64,000 bases of DNA from Anaerosacchariphilus hominis (GCF_014290175.1 NZ_JACOOR010000004.1:1-64000); one strand, 5' to 3'; positions 24,615 to 34,904 are shown, counted from the first letter of the stretch. Numbers and translations are program-made. Notes: a model not told the origin generated them from the letters alone.

Positions 24615-25712
24615 ATGAAATTAGGTATCGTGGGTCTGCCGAATGTCGGCAAGAGTACCCTGTTTAATTCTTTGACCAAGGCAGGCGCGGAGTCTGCAAA
24701 CTATCCCTTCTGTACCATCGATCCCAACGTGGGCGTGGTGGCGGTGCCCGACGCCCGTCTGGGACTGCTGGCGAATATGTACCATTCCGCCAAGGTGACC
24801 CCTGCAGTCATCGAGTTCGTGGATATCGCAGGTCTGGTGAAGGGCGCGTCCAAGGGCGAAGGCCTGGGCAACCAGTTCCTGGCAAATATCCGTGAGGTGG
24901 ATGCCATCGTACACGTGGTCCGTTGCTTCGAGGATCCCAATGTCATCCATGTGGACGGCAGCGTAGATCCTATCCGGGACATCGAAACCATTAATCTGGA
25001 GCTGATCTTCTCCGATCTGGAGATTCTGGAGCGGCGTATCTCCAAGACCGTCCGCGGCGCCCGGAACGACAAGGCCCTGGCCAAGGAACTGGAGCTTCTG
25101 AACCGCCTGAAAGCATGGCTGGAGGACGGGAAAATGGCGTCCGGCTTCACCACCGACGACGAGGACGAGCAGGCATGGCTTTTAAGCTACAATCTGCTGA
25201 CCTACAAGCCGGTGATCTTTGCGGCAAATGTAGGCGAGGATGATCTGGCCGACGACGGCGCTTCCAATCCTCATGTGGAGGCTGTCCGCAAGTATGCAGC
25301 CGAGAATGGCAGCGAGGTCTTTGTGATCTGCGCCCAGATCGAGGAGGAGATCTCCGAGCTGGACGATGATGAAAAGTCCATGTTCCTGGAGGATTTGGGT
25401 CTGAAGGAGTCCGGACTGGACAAGCTGATCCGCGCAAGCTACCATCTGCTGGGTCTTATCAGCTACCTGACCGCAGGGGAGACCGAGACCCGCGCATGGA
25501 CCATCACCCGGGGAACCAAAGCGCCCCAGGCAGCAGGCAAGATTCACTCTGACTTCGAGCGTGGCTTCATCCGCGCCGAGGTGGTAAACTATCAGGATCT
25601 GCTGGACTGCGGCAGCTACTCCGCAGCCAAGGAAAAGGGTCTGGTGGGTCTGGAAGGAAAGGACTACGTGGTCAAGGACGGCGATGTGATCCTGTTCCGG
25701 TTTAATGTATAA
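24615..25712 (+). CDS. ychF: Ribosome-associated ATPase YchF (OLA1 family)
   Basis: A 365-residue Obg-related ATPase that binds ribosomes and responds to redox stress. G1 [12 protein letters not shown] at the N-terminus, a G3 [19 protein letters not shown] region, and a C-terminal TGS-like domain ([20 protein letters not shown]...) are all present. Length is normal. Composition shifts here from element DNA to GC-richer chromosome. The conjugative element sits directly against its 5' side, so its native promoter may have been displaced. Confidence 0.97.
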   Translation: MKLGIVGLPNVGKSTLFNSLTKAGAESANYPFCTIDPNVGVVAVPDARLGLLANMYHSAKVTPAVIEFVDIAGLVKGASKGEGLGNQFLANIREVDAIVHVVRCFEDPNVIHVDGSVDPIRDIETINLELIFSDLEILERRISKTVRGARNDKALAKELELLNRLKAWLEDGKMASGFTTDDEDEQAWLLSYNLLTYKPVIFAANVGEDDLADDGASNPHVEAVRKYAAENGSEVFVICAQIEEEISELDDDEKSMFLEDLGLKESGLDKLIRASYHLLGLISYLTAGETETRAWTITRGTKAPQAAGKIHSDFERGFIRAEVVNYQDLLDCGSYSAAKEKGLVGLEGKDYVVKDGDVILFRFNV

Positions 25713-25746
25713 AAGATAGCAAGTATAAAATGCAGTAAGATAAAAA

Positions 25747-25800
25747 GACTGCGGTTCCACCATCAGGACAGAGGTTGGAACCGCAGTCTTTTTTTCTTTT
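25747..25800 (+). terminator. Terminator of ychF
   Basis: GACTGCGGTTCCA pairs with TGGAACCGCAGTC around a 15-base loop; a long T-run follows. Confidence 0.9.
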
Positions 25801-25843
25801 TTTGAAATTTCAGTTGAGCCGGGGTGGCGGAACAGCCTGCAGG

Positions 25844-26650
25844 TTATGACTGTTTTATCAGCGTTTCCACCCGGTCTTTCGGCAGCATCAGGTTAAAGCC
25901 CATGGGGTTCAGCACATAGCCGCGGATATCCTGAATAAGGGAGGGGATCAGCTTCTGGAAGGGAAGGGCCAGAGGTTGCAGCTTCCGGGGATTTTTAACC
26001 CGGAATTTCTCAAACTCCCAGAGATCCGAGAAGATGGGCTGCATTGTATCGCTGGACTGGTTCTTCAGGAAGGGAAGCTTCAGATCCGGGTTGGGCTTGG
26101 ACAGATCCGGTGTCCCTTTCACGTCAGTGGTGTCCAGCGCCACGATAAAGCGGGAACGGAGCAGATTGGCGATAAGCTCCTGCTCCAGTTCCCGGAGCTT
26201 TGAAGTCCGCTCAGGAGAATTTTCCACGTCCGGACGGCGCAGTTCCTGCAGAAAATATACAGCGGTCATCTGCAGGGAATCGTTCATGACCGGAGCCATA
26301 CCGGGTTTCTGTTCAGGCTTTTTGATGGTTACGATGGAGGCCAGAGGCAGATAGCAAAGGCCGGAGCCGTTGTGGAAGGCCACCCGGTTCACGCCCGTGA
26401 GATAGAGGCCGGTGTAGAGGGCCTGCATTTTCACCCGGTCAAAATTGGCCACGGTGACGGGATAGCGGTCTGCGTTCAGCTTTTCCGCCATGGCATTGGC
26501 ATCCGCCTCCTCGGTAAAAATGAAAATCTGATCGTCGAAGGTTTCGGCGTCACATTCTGTATAGGGAAGATTCGTGGCCCGGGACATCAGCGAATAAAAA
26601 TGATCAAGCTTCTGTAAATTCGATATCATCAGTCGATTGTCTGTTTCCAT
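25844..26650 (-). CDS. SseB-like N-terminal domain protein
   Basis: A 268-residue soluble protein. The N-terminal 110 residues read like an SseB-type domain (FIFTEEADANAMAEKLN). The middle region (RTSKLRELEQELIANLLRSRFIVAL) and C-terminal half hold a second copy-like region (PIFSDLWEFEKFRVKN ... GFNLMLPKDRV). ATG 26650 (METDNRLM) is chosen because the longer upstream frame lacks a ribosome site and has poor coding character. It is transcribed divergently from dedA. Function unknown. Confidence 0.75.
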   Translation of the reverse strand: METDNRLMISNLQKLDHFYSLMSRATNLPYTECDAETFDDQIFIFTEEADANAMAEKLNADRYPVTVANFDRVKMQALYTGLYLTGVNRVAFHNGSGLCYLPLASIVTIKKPEQKPGMAPVMNDSLQMTAVYFLQELRRPDVENSPERTSKLRELEQELIANLLRSRFIVALDTTDVKGTPDLSKPNPDLKLPFLKNQSSDTMQPIFSDLWEFEKFRVKNPRKLQPLALPFQKLIPSLIQDIRGYVLNPMGFNLMLPKDRVETLIKQS

Positions 26651-26846
26651 TCTGAAAACCTCTTTTCTGCCGCCGGAGACGGCCATAATTATTATTATTT
26701 TAACAGAAGAAAGTTCGCTTGAACAGTGCCCTTGAAAAATATTCAGAAAATCTTTGAAAATCTTCAGGAGGAAGCGGGAAAAGAACAGGGATGATTCCGG
26801 TTTTCCCTGCATAAAATGAGGCAAGAGCAAGGCAGGAGGCGAAAAA

Positions 26847-27482
26847 GTGAAAAGCTTTGTGCTGGGAGTCATGGAGCAGTATGGATATCCGGGGATCTTT
26901 TTCCTGATTTTGCTGGAAAATCTGTTTCCTCCCATACCCTCGGAAGTAATTCTGCCTTTTGGCGGCTTTCTGACCATTCACACGGGGCTTACCCTGGCGG
27001 GGACCATTTTCTTTTCCACGCTGGGTTCCCTGGCGGGGGCGGCGGCACTCTACGGAGTGGGACGGATTCTGGATGAGAAAAGGCTGAGGCGTCTGGTATC
27101 AGGGAGAGTGGGAAAAGTTCTCCGTCTGAAAGAGGAGGATATCGGGAAGGCAGACGACTGGTTCCGGAAAAGGGGAAAAAAGACGGTGTTTTTCTGCCGT
27201 TGTGTGCCGGTGGTCCGAAGCCTTATTTCCATTCCGGCGGGCATGAGCCGTATGGCGCTGCCGGAATTCTTCCTGTATACTACGGCGGGCACAGTGATCT
27301 GGAATACGTTGCTCATTTCCCTGGGGGCTTTTATGGGAGAGTCCTGGGAGTATATTACCTTCCTGGCGGGGGAGTATTCTCATGTAATGCTGATTATTCT
27401 GGGCATTAGCGCCTGCAGCGCCTATCTGGGATTTCGGGGGAAACGGAAGGATGAACAAAAAAATAATAGAACAGCAAAATAG
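26847..27482 (+). CDS. DedA family membrane protein
   Basis: A 211-residue polytopic membrane protein of the DedA/SNARE-associated family, linked to phospholipid (undecaprenyl phosphate or PE) flipping. Motifs LENLFPPIPSEVILPFGGF near the N-terminus, FFCRCVPVVRSLISIPAG in the middle and the terminal hydrophobic hairpin are typical. It starts at GTG with AGGAGG upstream. It is divergent from the SseB-like gene. The stop codon overlaps the hairpin that terminates the opposing tRNA. Confidence 0.9.
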   Translation: MKSFVLGVMEQYGYPGIFFLILLENLFPPIPSEVILPFGGFLTIHTGLTLAGTIFFSTLGSLAGAAALYGVGRILDEKRLRRLVSGRVGKVLRLKEEDIGKADDWFRKRGKKTVFFCRCVPVVRSLISIPAGMSRMALPEFFLYTTAGTVIWNTLLISLGAFMGESWEYITFLAGEYSHVMLIILGISACSAYLGFRGKRKDEQKNNRTAK

Positions 27483-27505
27483 CGCCAGGCTGCTGCCTGA
27501 CGCTA
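27480..27505 (-). terminator. Terminator of tRNA-Arg
   Basis: An 11-bp stem (27480-27490 with 27495-27505, one G-U pair) with loop TGCT; on the minus strand it is followed by TTTTGCTGTTCTATTATTTT. It overlaps the dedA stop codon. Confidence 0.8.
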
Positions 27506-27523
27506 TCCTGATCAATGTAGAAG

Positions 27524-27596
27524 TGCATCTGACTAGATTCGAACTAGCGACACCTGGCGTCGGAGGCCAGTGCTCTATCCACTGAGCTACAGATGC
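27524..27596 (-). tRNA. tRNA-Arg (anticodon CCG)
   Basis: On the minus strand the cloverleaf reads: acceptor GCATCTG with CAGATGC, D-arm GCTC...GAGC, anticodon stem CTGGC/GCCAG with loop CTCCGAC (anticodon CCG, decoding CGG), T-arm CTAG-TTCGAAT-CTAG. Discriminator A at 27524; CCA is not encoded. Confidence 0.95.
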
Positions 27597-27613
27597 GTTT
27601 TGACTACCCGAAT

Positions 27614-27642
27614 ATTCTACAACAAAAAATGGGGGAATGCAA
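27614..27642 (-). promoter_or_regulatory. Promoter of tRNA-Arg
   Basis: On the minus strand TTGCAT and TAGAAT are separated by 17 bases, with the -10 box 17 bases before the tRNA 5' end. Confidence 0.75.
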
Positions 27643-27651
27643 GTGGAAAAA

Positions 27652-27704
27652 TAAAAAAATTCCAGTAAAAAAAGCTTGCATAAGTAAAAAAATTCCAGTA
27701 TAAT
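27652..27704 (+). promoter_or_regulatory. Promoter with 16-base direct repeats, upstream of the DUF5688 gene
   Basis: TTGCAT (27676-27681) and TATAAT (27699-27704) have 17-base spacing. The 16-mer TAAAAAAATTCCAGTA occurs at 27652-27667 and again at 27685-27700, exactly 33 bases apart, the second copy overlapping the spacer and the -10 box. Such phasing suggests a regulator binding on one face of the helix. Confidence 0.6.
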
Positions 27705-27827
27705 GACAATATCTTCCATTCAAGCGGCGGTTCGCCGCAGAATTTCCAACGAAAATACAACCGATCCGGACAGGCGGATGAAGAACGAAAGCGAACGATA
27801 AAATCAGAAGTCAGAAAGGACAAGCGT

Positions 27828-28718
27828 ATGAATTATCAGGAATTTGTAAGTTCCGTGACGGGATTTCTGCGGGAATCCCTGCCTGGCGGAACGAAACTGG
27901 ATCTGATCCCTATGGAGAAAAATAACGGGATCATTATGGATGGACTGTCCATCCGAAAGCAGGGGCATCGAGTGGCGCCCACCATCTATCTGGAGGCCTA
28001 TTACCGGGAGTATCTGGACGGCTGCTCCCTTCGTGGGATCTATGAGGAGATCCTGGAGTGCTGCGAGGACTGCGAGCTGGAGGAAAACTTCGATGTAAGC
28101 TTTTTCTCGGATTATGAGAAGGTACGCCAGGGGGTGGTGTACAAGCTGGTGAATTACGAAAAGAACCGGGAACTGCTCCAGAAGGTGCCTCATCTGCCGT
28201 TTCTGGATCTGGCCATCGTATTCTACTGTTATCTACGGGAGACGCCGGTGGGAAACGCCACAGTGCTGATTCACAACAGCCATCTGAAGCTATGGGACTG
28301 TACCATGGGAGAGCTGTACCGGGATGCGAGAGCCAATGCGGGACGACTGCTGCCCGCCAGGCTGGAGGAAATGTCGGTGATGATCAAGGAGCTGTCCGGG
28401 GGTCAGGAGACGCTTGGGCAGGCGGACGTGCCCATGTATGTGCTGACGAATACGGTCAGGAGCCTGGGAGCAGTCTGTATCCTCTACGAGGGCGTATTAA
28501 AAAGCTGCGGAGATCGGTTGGGGGAGGCCTACTATGTGCTTCCCAGCAGTATCCATGAAGTGATTCTCATTCCGGCCTCGGCTGTGGAGGACACAAAGGA
28601 GCTGCAGTCCATAGTGCGGGATATCAATGAAACCCAGGTACGGGAAACCGAGGTATTATCCGACAATATCTATTATTATTCGCCCATTTCCGGGCAGCTT
28701 TCCCTGGTGGAATCATAG
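27828..28718 (+). CDS. DUF5688 family protein
   Basis: A 296-residue soluble protein typical of Lachnospiraceae. Conserved-looking parts include GIIMDGLSIRKQGHRVAPTIYLE (broken here as MDGLSIRK and APTIYLEAYY), LPFLDLAIVFYCYL and the C-terminal VLPSSIHEVILIPAS. Several paralogues usually occur per genome in this group. The ATG follows AGAAAGGA. The promoter carries a duplicated 16-mer. Function unknown. Confidence 0.82.
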   Translation: MNYQEFVSSVTGFLRESLPGGTKLDLIPMEKNNGIIMDGLSIRKQGHRVAPTIYLEAYYREYLDGCSLRGIYEEILECCEDCELEENFDVSFFSDYEKVRQGVVYKLVNYEKNRELLQKVPHLPFLDLAIVFYCYLRETPVGNATVLIHNSHLKLWDCTMGELYRDARANAGRLLPARLEEMSVMIKELSGGQETLGQADVPMYVLTNTVRSLGAVCILYEGVLKSCGDRLGEAYYVLPSSIHEVILIPASAVEDTKELQSIVRDINETQVRETEVLSDNIYYYSPISGQLSLVES

Positions 28719-28768
28719 TAGTTTATAGTTTTTTTACGAAATAGTCACGAAATAATCACAAATAATGG

Positions 28769-28797
28769 TTGCCTTTTGCTTTCAAGTTTGTTACAAT
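28769..28797 (+). promoter_or_regulatory. Promoter of the SH3-domain protein gene
   Basis: TTGCCT and TACAAT with a 17-base spacer. ACGAAAT repeats at 28736, 28748 and 28807 surround it and may be regulator sites. Confidence 0.65.
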
Positions 28798-28921
28798 CGA
28801 TTTGTTACGAAATTGTTACGTTTGTTAATTGTATGTAACTAATCGTAGCGTGATAAACTTTCTGTGACAGGGAATTCCAGCGGAATTACCTGTTATAGAA
28901 TACAGATAGCAGGAGGCAGAC

Positions 28922-29956
28922 ATGAAATTTTCTGTAGAGCATATAAAAGAAATTCTGGATAAGGAAAAGCTGGGAAGCTGGGTCGTAGAGCATAAGCGCC
29001 AGGCAGCGGTGGGATGTATTGCCCTGTGTCTGGTGGTTGTGGCCGGAGCGAGCCTGGCCGGAAGCAGCGGAAAGAAAAAGACCGACAGCGACGGTACTGC
29101 GGTGAAGACAGCAGCGGAGCAGCAGGCAGACACGGATGGAAGCGCAGAGGCAGCGGAGAGTAACCCGTTGGAGCAGGACGCCTATCCGGAGGTGAACGAC
29201 ATCGTTCAGCAGTATTACGATGATATGTCCTCAGGCGATATGGAAGGTCTGGCCTCTGTAGTGGATGAGATCAGCGAGGAGGAGCAGAATCGGATTCTCC
29301 GTTCCCGGGATCTGGTGGAGGGCTACCAGAATATTTCCTGTTATACCAAAAAGGGGCTGGAAGACGGATCCTATCTTGTATTTGTATACTATGAGCTGAA
29401 GTTTTCTCAGATTGATACCCCGGCGCCGGGACTTTCCCCGTTGTATGTCTATACCAATGACGAGGGTAAGCTCTGTATTCTGAACGGAGAAGCCAGCGAG
29501 GAACTGAACGCATATGTGGAAAAGATGGCCCAGGAGGACGATGTACTTGCCCTTCGTGAGGAGGTAAAGACCAAGTACGAGGAGGCTAAGGCCGCGGACG
29601 AGAATCTGGCAAAGCAGGAAGAGCGTTATCGGAAGATCGCTCAGGATTCCGCGGAGACTGCTGTAGAGGAAGAGGAGACCACGCCGGAGGAGACTGCAGA
29701 GGAAAACCAGGAGGAACAGCCGGCGGAAGAAGCTTCAGAGGAGACTGCTTCTGAGGGCAACGCCACTGCCCAGAACCGTGAGACCCGGTTTACCGAGAGC
29801 GTCCGGCTCCGTTCCGAGCCCAGCACCGACGCGGAGAATCTGGGGACGGCATACCAGGGCGAGCATGTGACCCAGATTGAGAGCTACGACGATGGTTGGA
29901 GTAAGATCAGCTACAATGGCAAAGAGTGTTACTGCAAGACAGAGTTCCTGGAGTAA
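28922..29956 (+). CDS. Membrane-anchored SH3-domain envelope protein
   Basis: A 344-residue protein with a short cytoplasmic N-terminus, one membrane segment (about residues 33-50, AVGCIALCLVVVAGAS), an extracellular NTF2-like region (about 75-185), a coiled-coil (190-240), a Glu/Thr-rich linker and a C-terminal SH3b domain (about 275-344; SVRLRSEPSTDAENLGTA). SH3b domains generally bind cell wall. The ATG is preceded by AGGAGG. No catalytic motif is seen. It is probably an envelope structural or sensing protein. Confidence 0.82.
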   Translation: MKFSVEHIKEILDKEKLGSWVVEHKRQAAVGCIALCLVVVAGASLAGSSGKKKTDSDGTAVKTAAEQQADTDGSAEAAESNPLEQDAYPEVNDIVQQYYDDMSSGDMEGLASVVDEISEEEQNRILRSRDLVEGYQNISCYTKKGLEDGSYLVFVYYELKFSQIDTPAPGLSPLYVYTNDEGKLCILNGEASEELNAYVEKMAQEDDVLALREEVKTKYEEAKAADENLAKQEERYRKIAQDSAETAVEEEETTPEETAEENQEEQPAEEASEETASEGNATAQNRETRFTESVRLRSEPSTDAENLGTAYQGEHVTQIESYDDGWSKISYNGKECYCKTEFLE

Positions 29957-30030
29957 GGACAAAACTTAGAATATTCTGAAAAAATCTCCATATCCTAAAG
30001 CCATAAGGCTTTGGGAAAGGAGATTTTTTT

Positions 30031-30465
30031 ATGCTGACAAGCGCGGATATGGCGGTGCTGAACGAGGCGTACCGCAGCAGTAAAAAGGCGCAGGAGGCCA
30101 TCAATACGGTGATAAGCAAGGTGTATGACGAGGATCTGGCGCTGGATTTGAACCGACAGGCCCTGCGGTTCCAGAATTTCGAGGATCGGGTGACGGAGAA
30201 GATTCGAGATGCCAGCAGCCGACCGGAGGAGGAGACTGCCGTGGGTCGGGCCATGCACTGGACCGCCCTGCAGGCCAATACCATGCTGAATACCAGTACA
30301 GAGCATGTGGCGGAGCTGATGATCGAGGAACAGGCCGACCGGATCACGGATCTGATGAAAGCGGTGAAGAAAAACAAAAGTGCCCGAAAGGATTACTGCG
30401 AACTGGCGGAGGAACTGATGGATTTTGAAGAAAAGAACATCCAATGCCTGAAAAATTATTTATAG
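30031..30465 (+). CDS. Helical protein of unknown function
   Basis: A 144-residue all-helical soluble protein (AYRSSKKAQEAINTVISKV; NFEDRVTEKIRDA; ELMIEEQADRITDLMKAV). The four-helix pattern with a Glu in HVAELMIEEQ could suggest a ferritin-like or DUF-type bundle, but no metal motif is complete. A good ribosome site (AAAGGAG) precedes the ATG, and a hairpin (CCTAAAGCC/GGCTTTGGG, from 29994) plus T-run overlaps the leader, probably the terminator of the SH3 gene. Not recognised. Confidence 0.65.
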   Translation: MLTSADMAVLNEAYRSSKKAQEAINTVISKVYDEDLALDLNRQALRFQNFEDRVTEKIRDASSRPEEETAVGRAMHWTALQANTMLNTSTEHVAELMIEEQADRITDLMKAVKKNKSARKDYCELAEELMDFEEKNIQCLKNYL

Positions 30466-30510
30466 AAATAAGGTCTGGGAAAATTTTTTTGGATTTTGTG
30501 CAAAAAAACC

Positions 30511-30539
30511 TTGCAAAGGAAAAAAGATCATGGCATAAT
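30511..30539 (+). promoter_or_regulatory. Promoter of gdhA
   Basis: TTGCAA and CATAAT separated by 17 bases. Confidence 0.7.
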
Positions 30540-30541
30540 AG

Positions 30542-32002
<1,461 letters not shown>

Positions 32003-32018
32003 TCACAGGATGTATTTC

Positions 32019-32047
32019 TTGCTTCTGACGGAAATATCCAGTATAAT
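32019..32047 (+). promoter_or_regulatory. Promoter of the pseudouridine synthase-ligA operon
   Basis: TTGCTT and a perfect TATAAT separated by 17 bases; the gdhA terminator begins 3 bases later. Confidence 0.7.
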
Positions 32048-32049
32048 AG

Positions 32050-32087
32050 GCAGTGGTGAATGTTTCATTCACCACTGCTGTTTTTTT
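32050..32087 (+). terminator. Terminator of gdhA, overlapping the next transcription start
   Basis: A perfect 13-bp stem (32050-32062 with 32066-32078), TTT loop, then TGTTTTTTT. The predicted start of the next transcript (about 32054) lies within the stem. Confidence 0.88.
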
Positions 32088-32135
32088 CGCGGAAAGCGGG
32101 CGAAAACCCGTAAAGAACACGGGCGGGAGGAGATT

Positions 32136-32900
32136 ATGGGAGAGAATATAGAAAAGAATACAGAAGACATTCGTTTAAATAAATATCTGAGTGAAGCCGG
32201 CGTATGCAGCCGACGGGAAGCGGACAGACTGATAGAAGCCGGTAAGGTGCTGGTGGATGGGGAGCCGGCCAGAACCGGTCAGCGGATCCGTCCGGGTCAG
32301 CGAGTCCAGGTGAGTGATACTATCCTGGGCGGAGAGAAAGAAGAGCAGATACTTCTGGCTGTATACAAGCCTCCCGGTGTCATCTGCACCACAGACAGGC
32401 GGGAAAAGCGCAATATCGTGGATTATGTGGGATACCCAAGCCGCGTTTACCCCATCGGACGTCTGGACAAGGATTCGGAAGGCCTGATTCTCATGACCAA
32501 CGACGGCAGTCTGGTAAATCGGATGATGCGTTCCACGAACCACCATGAGAAGGAGTATCTGGTGCGGGTGAACAAACCGGTGACGGAGCCCTTCTTAAAA
32601 AAGATGGCCTTCGGTGTGCGGATCCGGAAGGTGGAAAAGGGCGAGGTACTGCTGGATGCGGTGACGCGGCCCTGTCAGGTGGAGAAGCTGGGAAAATGCA
32701 GCTTCCGCATCGTGCTGACCCAGGGGCTGAATCGGCAGATCCGCCGCATGTGCGAGACCCTGGGCTATCAGGTGGAGTCTTTAAAGCGGGTGAGAGTTCT
32801 GAATATTGAACTGAAGGGCATGAAGCCGGGCACCTGGCGGAAGATCAACGGTGGGGAACTGGAGGAGCTGACAGAACTTTTGAAGGACTCCAGGAATTAG
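32136..32900 (+). CDS. rRNA pseudouridine synthase, RluF-like
   Basis: A 254-residue RsuA-family enzyme. An S4 RNA-binding domain (RLNKYLSEAGVCSRREADRLIEA, split here as LSEAGVCSRREADRL) is followed by the catalytic motif GRLDKDSEGLILMTNDG with the active Asp, and LTQGLNRQIRRMCETLGY. The HEKEYLVRVNKP stretch resembles RluF (23S U2604) more than RluB. ATG 32136 has GGGAGGAG upstream. It ends 15 bases before ligA and starts that operon. Confidence 0.88.
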   Translation: MGENIEKNTEDIRLNKYLSEAGVCSRREADRLIEAGKVLVDGEPARTGQRIRPGQRVQVSDTILGGEKEEQILLAVYKPPGVICTTDRREKRNIVDYVGYPSRVYPIGRLDKDSEGLILMTNDGSLVNRMMRSTNHHEKEYLVRVNKPVTEPFLKKMAFGVRIRKVEKGEVLLDAVTRPCQVEKLGKCSFRIVLTQGLNRQIRRMCETLGYQVESLKRVRVLNIELKGMKPGTWRKINGGELEELTELLKDSRN

Positions 32901-32915
32901 AAAGCGGGAAATCAG

Positions 32916-34904
32916 ATGAATCAGACAGAACAGAATATTCAGATACAGAATCTTTCAACAGAAGAAAAGAAGAAGCGGCAGCGGGAGCTGACGGAACGAC
33001 TGAACGCAGCCAGCCGGGCCTACTATCAGGAAGCCCGGGAGATTATGAGCAATTACGAGTACGACGCTCTTTACGATGAGCTGACGGCTCTGGAGCGGGA
33101 GACCGGAACCACTCTGGCAGGAAGCCCCACGGTTCATGTGGGCTATGAGGTTTTAAGTGAGCTGCCCAAGGAGCGCCATGAAAGCCCCATGCTTTCCCTG
33201 GACAAGACCAAGGACCGGGAGGCGCTTGCTGCATGGATCGGCGATCACCGTACCCTTCTTTCCTGGAAACTGGATGGTCTGACCATCGTGCTGACCTACC
33301 GCGACGGAGCGCTTTTTAAAGCGGTCACCCGGGGAAACGGCGAGGTGGGAGAGGTCATTACGAACAATGCGAAGGTCTTTAAAAATGTGCCCTTACGGAT
33401 TCCTTTCCGGGGAGAACTGGTACTCCGGGGAGAGGCAGTCATCGGATATCGGGAATTTGAACGTATCAATGAGGAGATTCCAGAGGCGGACGCCAAATAT
33501 AAAAATCCCCGGAACCTCTGCAGCGGGTCCGTGCGTCAGCTGAATAATGAGATTACCGCGAAGCGGAATGTGCATTTCTTTGCCTTTGCCCTGGTTCGGG
33601 CGGAAGGCGTGGATTTTGAGAATTCCAGGGAGAAGCAGTTCCTGTGGCTGAAGGAACAGGGCTTCGACGTGGTGGAGTATCAGATCGTGACGGGAGCGAC
33701 CCTTTCAGGAGCTATGGACTGGTTTGCGGAGCACATCGAGACGAACGAGTATCCCTCCGATGGTCTGGTGGCCCTGTACGACGACATTGCCTACGGCGAG
33801 TCCCTGGGAAGAACAGCCAAGTTCCCCCGGAATTCCATGGCCTTCAAATGGGCCGACGAGATCCGGGAGACCAGGCTTACAGAGATCGAGTGGAGTCCTT
33901 CCAGAACCGGTCTCATTAATCCGGTGGCCGTCTTTGAACCGGTGGAGCTGGAGGGCACCACAGTCAGCCGCGCCAGTGTCCATAATATCAGCATCATGCG
34001 GGGACTGGAGCTGGGCGTAGGGGATACCATAGAGGTCTATAAGGCCAATATGATCATCCCGCAGATTGCGGAGAACAAAACCCGGAGCGGCGTAAGAGAT
34101 ATTCCGGTGGTCTGTCCGGTCTGCGGCGGAGCCACAGAGATCCGGAAGGTGAATGACGTGGAATCCCTGTACTGCACGAATCCGGACTGTCAGGCCAAGA
34201 AAATCAAGTCCTTTACCCTGTTTGTCAGCCGGGACGCTCTGAATATTGAGGGCCTGTCTGAGGCGTCTCTGGAGAAGTTCATCGGAAGAGGCTTTATCCA
34301 TGAGTTTGCAGATATCTTCAAGCTGGATGCCCACAGAGCGGAGATCGTAGAGATGGAGGGCTTCGGCGAAAAGTCCTATGAAAATCTGGCAGCCAGCATT
34401 GAGCGGGCCCGGGTCACCACCCTTGCAAAGGTCATTTACAGTCTGGGCATTCCGAATGTCGGCCTGTCGGGGGCGAAACTGATCTGCAGGCAGTTCGGGG
34501 ATGAAGTGGAAGCAGTGCTGGCAGCTGATACAGAGGCTCTGGCGGCCATCGACGGCATCGGGGCGGTCATCGCCGGAAGTTTTGTGGGGTACTTTCAGGA
34601 TACCGGAAAGAAGGAACGGTTTTACCGGTTGCTTTCGGAGCTGACCCTTATAAAGGAAGAAACGGCCGGAGAGCAGGATCTGAAGGGGAAGGTTTTCGTG
34701 GTAACCGGTAGTCTGAACCGTTATGCCAATCGGAACGAGCTGAAGGAAGAGATCGAGAGGCGGGGCGGAAAGGTGACCGGAAGCGTCACCGGAAAGACAG
34801 ACTATCTCATCAACAACGATACCGCCTCCGGTTCGTCAAAAAATAAAAAAGCCCGGGAACTGGGAATCCCGGTGATTTCGGAAGAGGAGTTTATGAATTT
34901 ATGA
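32916..34904 (+). CDS. ligA: NAD-dependent DNA ligase, divergent LigA-type
   Basis: A 662-residue protein with the LigA layout: Ia domain (EYDALYDEL), adenylation domain with SWKLDG (active Lys about residue 117), OB fold, four-cysteine zinc finger (CPVCGG ... CTNPDC), helix-hairpin-helix repeats and a C-terminal BRCT domain. Several canonical positions differ: TRGNGEVGEV instead of TRGDGxxGED, and DGLVALYDD where the family has DGVVxK, so the motif-IV lysine appears absent. This may be a second, specialised ligase rather than the replicative one. It overlaps the next gene by 4 bases. Confidence 0.85.
   Translation: MNQTEQNIQIQNLSTEEKKKRQRELTERLNAASRAYYQEAREIMSNYEYDALYDELTALERETGTTLAGSPTVHVGYEVLSELPKERHESPMLSLDKTKDREALAAWIGDHRTLLSWKLDGLTIVLTYRDGALFKAVTRGNGEVGEVITNNAKVFKNVPLRIPFRGELVLRGEAVIGYREFERINEEIPEADAKYKNPRNLCSGSVRQLNNEITAKRNVHFFAFALVRAEGVDFENSREKQFLWLKEQGFDVVEYQIVTGATLSGAMDWFAEHIETNEYPSDGLVALYDDIAYGESLGRTAKFPRNSMAFKWADEIRETRLTEIEWSPSRTGLINPVAVFEPVELEGTTVSRASVHNISIMRGLELGVGDTIEVYKANMIIPQIAENKTRSGVRDIPVVCPVCGGATEIRKVNDVESLYCTNPDCQAKKIKSFTLFVSRDALNIEGLSEASLEKFIGRGFIHEFADIFKLDAHRAEIVEMEGFGEKSYENLAASIERARVTTLAKVIYSLGIPNVGLSGAKLICRQFGDEVEAVLAADTEALAAIDGIGAVIAGSFVGYFQDTGKKERFYRLLSELTLIKEETAGEQDLKGKVFVVTGSLNRYANRNELKEEIERRGGKVTGSVTGKTDYLINNDTASGSSKNKKARELGIPVISEEEFMNL

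Noticed and set aside
24615-25712. Minus-strand frames of good length across ychF, gdhA and feoB as overlapping genes
   Set aside because: They lack ribosome sites and mirror the codon pattern of the strong plus-strand genes; they are shadows.
26651-26977. N-terminal extension of the SseB-like gene
   Set aside because: The extra residues are low in coding quality and overlap the divergent dedA leader; ATG 26650 begins the recognisable domain.
27524-27596. tRNA-Arg as the attachment site of the conjugative element
   Set aside because: The tRNA lies about 3 kb from the int end, with ychF, the SseB-like gene and dedA between, and no repeat of its 3' end was seen next to int.
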